Source: an uncultured Woeseiaceae bacterium (GTDB lineage: Bacteria; Pseudomonadota; Gammaproteobacteria; Steroidobacterales; Woeseiaceae). Taken from it: 43,864 nt of DNA. The stretch covers positions 1-43,864 of the forward strand of contig CAJJBK010000017.1 in assembly GCA_905182415.1 (NCBI GenBank). Direction: 5' to 3'. The notes beneath the pieces were generated by a model. That model searched no databases. It saw only the letters and a program-made list of their open reading frames with translations, and had not been told where the DNA came from. The position numbers and the translations under genes are program-made. This document shows positions 1 to 7,285 of the stretch, piece after piece. Numbering within the stretch: the first letter of the stretch is position 1; each line of letters begins with the position of its first letter.

Positions 1-177
1 TTTAATATCGGTGTCGAAATTGGACAGTTAATTGCCTTATTAGGTGCCTTAATTTTGATTAAAGTATGGAGGGACCAAGGTGGTTTTTATCGCCACTCAA
101 GTATATTTAATTTATTACTGATGCTATTTGGTTTTCTTTTGGCTTTATATCAAATATTGGGTTATTTTTTGATTTAA
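1..177 (+). CDS. HupE/UreJ-like membrane protein, C-terminal fragment
   Basis: Reading frame 1 is open from the left edge to a TAA at 175-177 and gives 58 residues; the start lies outside the window. The fragment begins with FNIGVEIGQL, which matches the conserved FNxGVExGQ segment of HupE/UreJ_2-type proteins. It ends in a hydrophobic helix (about residues 38-57). HupE/UreJ proteins are polytopic inner-membrane proteins that are linked to nickel transport in some operons but are of unknown function in many. No hydrogenase or urease gene is visible here, so a nickel role is not supported by context. The next gene starts 61 bases downstream on the same strand and is probably a functional partner. 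Family assignment rests on one motif. Confidence 0.7.
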   Translation, partial: FNIGVEIGQLIALLGALILIKVWRDQGGFYRHSSIFNLLLMLFGFLLALYQILGYFLI

Positions 178-238
178 ACTATTGATCTTCATTTTCATCC
201 AAGTAATCGTCGGGAATATAGAGTGACAATAAGTTATA

Positions 239-928
239 ATGTCTGAAAAAGATAAAAAGGCTCACACTATGACAAAAAATAATAATCACTCTCCTCAGAG
301 TAATTCAAATGGACTGAACCTTAAAAAAATTATAGGCATATTTTTGCTTGCAATAATGATAACTGTGATCTTTGTATTGCCTGCTGAATACGGTGTAGAC
401 CCTAGCGGAATTGGAAGTAAATTAGGATTACTTGAATTAACTGAAGACTCAGATAAAGAGGCAAATCAGATTATCGAGGTAACATTGATTGAAGGCTCTT
501 TCCCTGTGATCCCAGAAGTGTTTGATTCCTGGGAGCCAGATGTTCTTGGAGCACCTTTTTCTAAAACAAATAATACCGCTTATAATTCTAATGAATTAAT
601 AATTAAATTAGAGAGCGGCGAACAAGTCGAATATAAAGCATTAATGCAGCAAGGTGATGCAATTGTTTATTCTTGGGTCGTTGATAAAGGTATCGTATAT
701 ACAGATTTTCATGCAGATCCAGCTGGAAATGCAAATCTTTATCCAGATGACTACTTCATTCGATATCGAGAAAGTGAAACCGCTACTAGCAGTGGTTCAA
801 TCGTTGCTCCTTTTTCAGGTAATCATGGGTGGTATTGGTTGAATATAGAGGAGCACACGATTGAAATTACCCTTAAGGTGGCCGGTTTTTACTCTGAAAT
901 TAAGGAGCTTGGACGCTCTTTTCAGTAG
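239..928 (+). CDS. membrane-anchored periplasmic protein of the 'transmembrane anchor protein' type
   Basis: 229 residues. A polar, Asn-rich N-terminus (1-29) is followed by one hydrophobic helix (about 31-47), the motif LPAEYGVDPSGIG just after it, and a globular C-terminal domain with YSWVVDKG, DFHADPAG and HGWYWLN motifs. This order matches proteins commonly annotated as 'transmembrane anchor protein', which often accompany HupE/UreJ-like genes; their function is not established. The C-terminal part should form a beta-rich periplasmic domain. ATG 239 has no good ribosome binding site. ATG 269, preceded by AAAAAGG at 254-260, is a credible alternative start and would remove ten residues. 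It is probably co-transcribed with the HupE-like gene upstream. The following sulfatase gene is convergent. Confidence 0.75.
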   Translation: MSEKDKKAHTMTKNNNHSPQSNSNGLNLKKIIGIFLLAIMITVIFVLPAEYGVDPSGIGSKLGLLELTEDSDKEANQIIEVTLIEGSFPVIPEVFDSWEPDVLGAPFSKTNNTAYNSNELIIKLESGEQVEYKALMQQGDAIVYSWVVDKGIVYTDFHADPAGNANLYPDDYFIRYRESETATSSGSIVAPFSGNHGWYWLNIEEHTIEITLKVAGFYSEIKELGRSFQ

Positions 929-948
929 ATTTTTATTATTTTAGGAAT

Positions 949-2616
949 TTATTGGTAACGACCATAGCCAATATCTTCATCGATAATTGCCACGCCATTA
1001 ATTTCTGCATAACCCTGCCAATCAGTGATAAGTTCTTGAAGAACACTTGGATGACTTTGGGCAAGATTATTACTTTCAGTAGGATCATCTGAAATATTAT
1101 AAAGTTGCCATTCACCATCACCTTCTGGCGGCCATATTAACATCGCTTTAAAATTACCTTTTATTAGGGCTCGATTACCATAAAGTTCCCAACCGATAGG
1201 GTTATTTTCGTGAACACTTTCAGTTTTATTAGTTAGATATTCAAGAGCAGATCGTCCTGTCATGGGAAGTAGATCAACTTCTTTCATATGTGGATGGTCA
1301 AGGCCAGCTATATCTAAAATAGTCGGTGCAATATCCATTACTGTCATTACTGAATTTTTTTTACTATTTATAAATCGATTTTTTGTACTATAGAAAATAG
1401 CAGGAGTTTTGATTCCACCCTCGGTGGTATACGATTTATAAATACCAAATGGAGCGACCATTGCATTTGCCCAGCCAGCACCCAACCACACATATGAGTC
1501 TCTTTTGCCCATATTTTCTAGTCGATTATCAAATATGGCTGGAATCCAGTATTTATTATCACCAACTTCACCAATGGCATTTCCTTCTGCACCATTATCT
1601 GAAACAAAAATAATAATTGTTTCTCGTTCAATATTTGTCTCAATATATTCGATAAGACGACCAATATGAAAATCCATTAATTCAACCATGGCAGCATGCA
1701 ATTCGATTCGTTTTAGTTCCACTTGTTTTTGAAAGGGTGGCAATTCATCCCAATTTTTTACTGCACGATTCATCGGCGGTAGGTTTGTATTGGGCCCGAT
1801 AATGCCTAATTCTTTTTGCCGCTCGAATCGGTTTTTTCTTATTTCTTCCCAGCCAGAATCATACACACCTTTATATTTCTCTATCCATTCATCCGGAACT
1901 TGGAGGGGCCAATGAGGTGCCGTATAAGCTAAATACGCAAAGAATGGCTTATCATCATTTGGAGCATTATCAATATAACTTAGAACTCGATCAGTATAGG
2001 ATTCGGATGAATAGAAATCATCTGGAAGCTTTGAGACACTCTTTCCATCTTCAAAGTACGCGGCTATTTGTTGGCCGGCAAAAGTTCCTCTAGCATCACT
2101 AAAATGGCTGCCACCACCATCAGCAATTCCAAAATATCGGTCAAAACCTTGATCGGTAGGCAGCTTACCTTTTATTTTACCTAAATCCCATTTGCCTGCC
2201 ATGAAAGTATGGTAACCACCCTCATTGAGTATTTTTGAAAAAGGAATAACTCGATCATTGAGATAACCTTCATAACCAGGCAGACCTCTCAATTCTGGTA
2301 ACCGCCTTAATGCAGCAGAATTCGTTCCTAAACCAGCACGATGATTATCAATTCCAGTCATCAGCATAGCGCGAGTTGGTCCACAAGTTGGGCCAGTATG
2401 ATAATTGGTTAGTTGAATACCTTGTTGTGCAATACGGTTTAAGTTCGGAGTTTTTATTTCACTGCCATAAACCCCTAGATCAGAATAACCTAAATCATCA
2501 GCCACTATTAATATGATATTTGGCTGTGTTGACTCAACTGCATATATATTAGAGATGAAACCAGTCAAAGCAAAAATAACCATGAATTTTATGCAGTTAG
2601 TTTTAAAGAATTTCAT
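949..2616 (-). CDS. secreted arylsulfatase (sulfatase family S1 type)
   Basis: 555 residues with an N-terminal signal sequence (cleavage likely near residue 26). It should hydrolyse sulfate esters in the periplasm or outside the cell. The formylglycine motif C-x-P-T-R is present (Cys78 in TCGPTR), as are the metal-binding DD at 40-41 in VADDLGYSD, the APHWP histidine, the SDNGAEG Asp-Asn pair and a KSYTTEGG lysine. Oddly, the canonical GKWHLG motif reads GKWDLG (Lys142, Asp144), so the active-site histidine of known arylsulfatases is replaced by Asp. Cys78 requires a formylglycine-generating enzyme, which is not encoded in this window. The gene stands alone, divergent from the aldehyde dehydrogenase operon, with a 12-bp palindrome between them. 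Substrate unknown. Confidence 0.9.
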   Translation of the reverse strand: MKFFKTNCIKFMVIFALTGFISNIYAVESTQPNIILIVADDLGYSDLGVYGSEIKTPNLNRIAQQGIQLTNYHTGPTCGPTRAMLMTGIDNHRAGLGTNSAALRRLPELRGLPGYEGYLNDRVIPFSKILNEGGYHTFMAGKWDLGKIKGKLPTDQGFDRYFGIADGGGSHFSDARGTFAGQQIAAYFEDGKSVSKLPDDFYSSESYTDRVLSYIDNAPNDDKPFFAYLAYTAPHWPLQVPDEWIEKYKGVYDSGWEEIRKNRFERQKELGIIGPNTNLPPMNRAVKNWDELPPFQKQVELKRIELHAAMVELMDFHIGRLIEYIETNIERETIIIFVSDNGAEGNAIGEVGDNKYWIPAIFDNRLENMGKRDSYVWLGAGWANAMVAPFGIYKSYTTEGGIKTPAIFYSTKNRFINSKKNSVMTVMDIAPTILDIAGLDHPHMKEVDLLPMTGRSALEYLTNKTESVHENNPIGWELYGNRALIKGNFKAMLIWPPEGDGEWQLYNISDDPTESNNLAQSHPSVLQELITDWQGYAEINGVAIIDEDIGYGRYQ

Positions 2617-2672
2617 TGAATTACCTGTTTATTATTGCTTTTAATTATGATGTATTCGTTAATTTGAATATC

Positions 2673-2684
2673 GTTACTAGTAAC
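2673..2684. promoter_or_regulatory. candidate operator: 12-bp perfect palindrome
   Basis: GTTACTAGTAAC is a perfect 12-bp inverted repeat in the 158-bp gap between the divergent sulfatase and aldehyde dehydrogenase genes. It lies 56 bp upstream of the sulfatase start and 90 bp upstream of the dehydrogenase start, where a dimeric regulator could control both. No recognised regulator consensus matches, and no regulator gene is adjacent. Confidence 0.3.
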
Positions 2685-2774
2685 TTAAGGCTTTATTTAA
2701 CCAAGCAATCGTATCCTTATTTGTTAAGATTCGATAGTATAAACATTGATTAATAATAATTCAGGAGGCGAGTA

Positions 2775-4190
2775 ATGTCTGATTACGGACTTATAATAAA
2801 TGGAAAAAAAGTTTTTTCTAATAATACATTCTCTGTTATAAACCCTGCAAATGAAAGGGTTGTAGCAGAATGCCCTATTGCATCTAAGGAGCAGCTTAAT
2901 GAAGCAGTCTCAGCTGCAGCTATAGCATTTAAAACTTGGTCAGCGGAATCAGATAATATAAAAGCAGAGGCTTGTGGCAATATATCGGCAGCCATTACTG
3001 AACATGCAGAAGAATTGGCACACTTGTTGACACTCGAACAAGGAAAACCACTGAATGGGGCAGGTTCACGTTTTGAGTTAGGAGGTGCAGCTGGTTGGGC
3101 TGGGTATACCAGTACTTTATCATTGCCTGTTAAGACTATTCAAGATGATGACAATGCTAGAATTCTTCAGACCAGAAAACCGATAGGAGTGGTTGGCTCT
3201 ATTCTGCCGTGGAATTGGCCGTTAATGATCGGGGTTTGGCATGTGCTTCCTGCGATCAGAAGTGGTAATACCGTAGTCATGAAACCCTCTCCTTATACAC
3301 CACTCAGCACATTAAGAATGGCTGAAATTATGAATGAATGTTTACCTCCAGGTGTACTTAATTGCGTGGCAGGTGAAGACGAATTAGGTCAATGGATGAC
3401 AGAGCATCCTGATATTCAGAAAATTATCTTCACAGGATCAATTCCAACTGGAAAAAGAGTAATGAGCAGTTCCTCTGCTACATTAAAAAGACTCACGCTA
3501 GAGCTGGGTGGTAATGATGCTGGAATTGTATTGGATGATGTCGATCCAGCGACCGTTGCACCAGGAATTATCGAGGGCGCATTTTTGAATAATGGGCAGA
3601 CTTGTGCAGCCTTAAAAAGACTGTATGTGCATGAATCAGTCCATGATGAATTATGTGAAAAATTAACTGAGGTAGCTAATGCAGTGCCGATGGGTGATGG
3701 CTTGAATGAGGATAATCTTCAAGGACCAATTCAAAATAAAATGCAATACGATAAAGTGGTAGGCCTTTATGAAGATGCCAAAGCAAACGGAGGGAAAGTT
3801 CTTTGTGGTGGCAACATACCCGATGAACCAGGCTATTTTATGCCTTACACTCTGATGACGAATGTTACTGACGGAATGCGTATTGTAGATGAAGAACAGT
3901 TTGGACCATTGCTGCCGATAATAAAATATTCTGACATCAACGACGTCCTTGAAAAAGCGAACGGACTTGAAACGGGATTAGGCGGATCAGTATGGTCTTC
4001 AGATATTGAAAGAGCATCTGATATTGCCTCGAAGCTTGAGTGTGGAACTGCATGGGTCAATCAGCATGGACCAATTGCACCAAATGTCCCATTTGGCGGT
4101 GTCAAATGCTCTGGTATTGGGGTTGAATTTGCTGAAGAAGGATTGCATGAATACACTACCATTCAGGTAGTGAACGTCACTAAGGTTTAA
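2775..4190 (+). CDS. NAD(P)-dependent aldehyde dehydrogenase
   Basis: 471 residues, the usual length for a cytosolic ALDH-superfamily enzyme that oxidises an aldehyde to the acid with NAD(P)+. Visible motifs are PWNWPLMIG (active-site/cofactor region), FTGSIPTGK (Rossmann glycine motif), the general base Glu243 in LELGGND, the catalytic nucleophile Cys277 in NNGQTCAALKR, and EEQFGPLLP. The ATG at 2775 follows a strong Shine-Dalgarno site, AGGAGG at 2763-2768. It is the first gene of a tight operon: the Nramp-like transporter starts 4 bases after its stop and is followed with overlap by a ThDP enzyme. The context suggests it oxidises an aldehyde made by a 2-oxoacid decarboxylation or carboligation step, but the substrate cannot be read from the sequence. 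Confidence 0.9.
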   Translation: MSDYGLIINGKKVFSNNTFSVINPANERVVAECPIASKEQLNEAVSAAAIAFKTWSAESDNIKAEACGNISAAITEHAEELAHLLTLEQGKPLNGAGSRFELGGAAGWAGYTSTLSLPVKTIQDDDNARILQTRKPIGVVGSILPWNWPLMIGVWHVLPAIRSGNTVVMKPSPYTPLSTLRMAEIMNECLPPGVLNCVAGEDELGQWMTEHPDIQKIIFTGSIPTGKRVMSSSSATLKRLTLELGGNDAGIVLDDVDPATVAPGIIEGAFLNNGQTCAALKRLYVHESVHDELCEKLTEVANAVPMGDGLNEDNLQGPIQNKMQYDKVVGLYEDAKANGGKVLCGGNIPDEPGYFMPYTLMTNVTDGMRIVDEEQFGPLLPIIKYSDINDVLEKANGLETGLGGSVWSSDIERASDIASKLECGTAWVNQHGPIAPNVPFGGVKCSGIGVEFAEEGLHEYTTIQVVNVTKV

Positions 4191-4194
4191 TTTG

Positions 4195-5430
4195 ATGCCT
4201 AATATATTTGCTCGGTTGGGTCCGGGATTAATGCTTGCTGCGGTGGGCGTAGGTGTTTCTCATCTGGTTTATTCCACACAAGCCGGTGCTGATTATGGCT
4301 TATCCTTGTTGTGGTTGATTATTGCTATTACTTTAATCAAATATCCGGCTTTTCGTTTTGCTGTTGATTACGCTAATGCTACCGGAGAAAGCTTGGTTAG
4401 GGCTTATGGAGAAATCAGCAAGATAGCTTTAGTTTGGTTGATGGCAGGTTTTGTTGTTGATACATTTATTGCTACCAGTGCAGTTTCTATGGTCACGGCA
4501 GGATTATTTATTAGTGTTTTCGATATACCTTATAGTGCCCCTCAAGTTGCTATCGCCATTACGCTTGTTTCAGCGTTGATATTGATGAATGGTCAATATG
4601 CAAAAGCGGAAAGGATCGTTAAGGTCTTGGTGATAGTTTTCTCGATATTGACATTGATAGCACTGTTTTTTTCATTACCTCTTTTGGGGAGTAATGATCG
4701 AGCTGTATTTGGAGATCTGACTATGGATGTCCCTTTATCTTTATTTGTAATAGCGGTGGCTGGTTGGATGCCTATGCCAACTAATGGGGCAATATTATTT
4801 TCAAAATGGGTTTCTGAAAAAAGAAAAATTAGTGGTGAGAAATTCAAAGATGAAGATGCTTTGAGAGATTTTAAGCTGGGTTATTTTTTATTATTATTTC
4901 TGGCTATTTGTTTTGTTGTTCTTGGCACAGCCGTATTATTCCAAACTGGCAGACCGATACCGGTGACTCCACCAGAATTTGCTGCAGAATTGTTTAGCGT
5001 TTTCACGGAAACTATTGGCGATTGGTCGTATCCGATTATCGCGAGTGCAGGTTTGGCCGTTATGTGGTCCACGCAAATTGCTTTAATGGATGTAATGCCG
5101 AGACTCACGGATCGATTATCAGGTGTTATGATGGGTCGACCTAAAGATTCGCCTGATCGCTATAAGTTATTTTCTGCTATTCAGGTGCTGGGTATCATAA
5201 TAATTTTACTTTTCTTTTTAAGTAGTTTTAAATCTTTTCTTTATTTTGCAACCAGTATCGGATTGATTGCTGCCCCAACTATCGGTTATTATAACTATTT
5301 AGCAATAACCTCAGACAAAATACCCGCCAAGTACCGACCAAAAACCTCATTGGTTGTTTGGAATTGGGCGTGTATTTTTATTATGACTATTTTTGCGATT
5401 GGATTTATTTATACAAGGATTGTGATGTGA
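4195..5430 (+). CDS. divergent Nramp-family transporter lacking the canonical metal site
   Basis: 411 residues, about 11 hydrophobic helices, with the Nramp start pattern GPGLMLAA. In an ungapped comparison with the canonical TM1 pattern GPGLLVAVGYMDPGN, the metal-binding DPGN is replaced by GVSH (residues 20-23). The TM6 MPHN motif reads MPMP (192-195), so the aspartate, asparagine and histidine of Mn/Fe transporters are absent although one methionine remains. It belongs to a divergent branch often annotated 'Nramp family divalent metal transporter', and its cargo is uncertain. The gene lies between enzymes of one operon, which suggests transport of a substrate or of a ThDP-enzyme cofactor such as Mg2+. 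ATG 4195 is preferred; TTG 4192 is also in frame. AAGG at 4182-4185 is the likely ribosome binding site. Confidence 0.75.
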   Translation: MPNIFARLGPGLMLAAVGVGVSHLVYSTQAGADYGLSLLWLIIAITLIKYPAFRFAVDYANATGESLVRAYGEISKIALVWLMAGFVVDTFIATSAVSMVTAGLFISVFDIPYSAPQVAIAITLVSALILMNGQYAKAERIVKVLVIVFSILTLIALFFSLPLLGSNDRAVFGDLTMDVPLSLFVIAVAGWMPMPTNGAILFSKWVSEKRKISGEKFKDEDALRDFKLGYFLLLFLAICFVVLGTAVLFQTGRPIPVTPPEFAAELFSVFTETIGDWSYPIIASAGLAVMWSTQIALMDVMPRLTDRLSGVMMGRPKDSPDRYKLFSAIQVLGIIIILLFFLSSFKSFLYFATSIGLIAAPTIGYYNYLAITSDKIPAKYRPKTSLVVWNWACIFIMTIFAIGFIYTRIVM

Positions 5431-7088
5431 CTAATTTAAAAAAGATGACAGGCGGAGCAGCAATGGTGGCAGCTGCAAAAGCGAATGGTATTGATACTGT
5501 TTTTGGCTTACCAGGAGCACAAACCTATCCCATATTTGATGCCTTACATGGATCAAATGAAATAAAAACCGTCATTAGTCGGCATGAGCAAGGCGCTGCT
5601 TACATGGCTTATGGCTATTCAAAAGCGACTGGAAAACCAGGGGCATTTTCAGTAGTTCCAGGACCGGGCGTTCTAAATGCTACTGCCGCTTTGTGTACAG
5701 CTGCGGGGGGTAATGTTCCTCTTTTATGCATGACAGGCCAAGTTCCATCTCAATTTCTTGGTTCTGGAAGGGGTCATCTGCATGAACTATCTGATCAAGC
5801 GGGAACATTAAGAACAATTATTAAATATGCTGATCGTATCGATAATCCAGTTAATACATTCAAACAGATGAACAAAGCTTTTAGAGTAATGCAGAGCGAT
5901 CGACCCGGACCTGTATCACTTGAAATGTGCTGGGACACCATGGCACAGGAATGGGAAGTTGAGGTTGAGGCTGGCAACTCGCATATTGATTTACCTGTTA
6001 TCGATGAAGATAGCTTGGTTGATGCGGCAGATTTAATAGCGAACTCAAAAAATATCATGATTATGTCTGGAAGTGGTGCTCAGCATGCCAGCCAAGAAGT
6101 AAGAGAATTAACATCATTATTAGGAGCGACTGCTACCTCACTAAGGAGTGGTCGTGGTGTAGTAAGTGAGGACAGTGATTGGGGTGTTTCTTCCGCTGCT
6201 GCGATGGACTTATGGGAGAGTACAGACTTATTAATTGGCATTGGTTCTCGACTTGAGATGCAATACATGCGCTGGTTGTCGATGATGGAATATTATGACA
6301 AACCACCTGAAAATTTTCCTAAATTAATTAGGATAGATGTTGATCCAAAGGAAATGATTCGCTTAAAGCCTCATGTTGCAGTTGTTGCTGATGCTAAAGA
6401 GGGTGTCAGCGCATTGATTGAAAAAGTTATTAAGCGTGGCTTTAAGTTAGGTGACCTTGATCGCGTGAAATCAGCAAAAGTAAAAGCTCGAAATAATATT
6501 GAAGAAATACAGCCACAGTTAGCTTATTTGGATGTAATTCGAGATGTACTACCTAGGGATGGGTTTTTTGTTGAAGAGTTATGCCAAGCGGGCTTTACTT
6601 CTTATTATGGATTTCCTATCTACGAGCCAAGAACATATGTTTCTTCTGGTTATCAAGGAACATTAGGGTATGGCTTTCCAACAGCACTTGGCGTGAAGGT
6701 TGCAATGCCAGATCGTGCGGTAGTGTCAATTATCGGGGATGGTGGTTTCTTATTTGCTATGTCGGAGATGGCTACTGCTGTTCAGCATAACATTGGTCTG
6801 ATCACTATAATCTTTAATAATAGCTCTTTCGGCAATGTTAGACGAGATCAGCAAGAACGATTTAATTCTAATTTGATTGGGGCCGATTTAGTTAATCCAA
6901 ATTTCTTGAAAATTAGCGAAGCGTTCGGAGTTGATGGCTACAGTATTTCTCAGCCTGTTGAATTAAAACCAATCTTGACTAAAGCTATTGAGAACAATCA
7001 ACCGGCTATAATTGAAGTTAAGATTGAAAGAGGAACCGAAGTGAGTCCATGGAAGTATATCCATAAGACGGTTATTGCTCCTAGTTAG
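5427..7088 (+). CDS. ThDP-dependent enzyme of the acetolactate synthase large-subunit family
   Basis: 553 residues from a GTG start at 5427, which overlaps the preceding stop as GTGA and follows AAGGA at 5415-5419 (7-base spacing). A longer frame from 5358 would run through the transporter gene and is unlikely. The PYR domain has GLPGAQTYPIFDAL and the ThDP-activating Glu54 in SRHEQGAA. The C-terminal domain has the ThDP/Mg2+ motif GDGG (437-440) and NN (464-465). Such enzymes decarboxylate 2-oxoacids and may join the product to a second carbonyl. No ilvN/ilvH small subunit and no other branched-chain biosynthesis gene is nearby, so a catabolic decarboxylase or carboligase is more likely than acetolactate synthase. 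Translation is probably coupled to the transporter. Confidence 0.85.
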   Translation: MTNLKKMTGGAAMVAAAKANGIDTVFGLPGAQTYPIFDALHGSNEIKTVISRHEQGAAYMAYGYSKATGKPGAFSVVPGPGVLNATAALCTAAGGNVPLLCMTGQVPSQFLGSGRGHLHELSDQAGTLRTIIKYADRIDNPVNTFKQMNKAFRVMQSDRPGPVSLEMCWDTMAQEWEVEVEAGNSHIDLPVIDEDSLVDAADLIANSKNIMIMSGSGAQHASQEVRELTSLLGATATSLRSGRGVVSEDSDWGVSSAAAMDLWESTDLLIGIGSRLEMQYMRWLSMMEYYDKPPENFPKLIRIDVDPKEMIRLKPHVAVVADAKEGVSALIEKVIKRGFKLGDLDRVKSAKVKARNNIEEIQPQLAYLDVIRDVLPRDGFFVEELCQAGFTSYYGFPIYEPRTYVSSGYQGTLGYGFPTALGVKVAMPDRAVVSIIGDGGFLFAMSEMATAVQHNIGLITIIFNNSSFGNVRRDQQERFNSNLIGADLVNPNFLKISEAFGVDGYSISQPVELKPILTKAIENNQPAIIEVKIERGTEVSPWKYIHKTVIAPS

Positions 7089-7134
7089 TTAAGCTCAGAT
7101 ATTTTTAACCCTATACATGGATATGATATTGACT

Positions 7135-7163
7135 TTCAACTTCGCTCTAGAGCTGCCTATAAT
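7135..7163 (+). promoter_or_regulatory. candidate promoter with palindromic operator in the spacer
   Basis: A perfect -10 box TATAAT lies at 7158-7163 with a weak -35 (TTCAAC, 7135-7140) 17 bases upstream. The spacer contains a perfect 10-bp palindrome, GCTCTAGAGC, at 7144-7153, where a bound repressor would block RNA polymerase. It would drive the flavoprotein gene starting at 7286 and possibly the two genes after it. This is inferred from sequence alone. Confidence 0.4.
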
Positions 7164-7285
7164 TACTGAGATATTTTTCCGGTAATTTAGAAGAAAAGAT
7201 ATCGTGCTTTTTTCTTTAAGTTGATTGGTGTTGAATATAGATATTGATTCATTGTAATGTTGAGAAAGGCTTAGGAAGGGGAGGT

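Noticed and set aside
5358-5426. A longer start for the ThDP enzyme, giving 576 residues
   Set aside because: The extra 23 residues lie inside the transporter gene in another frame and do not resemble a ThDP enzyme N-terminus; GTG 5427 has an ideal ribosome binding site and a GTGA overlap.
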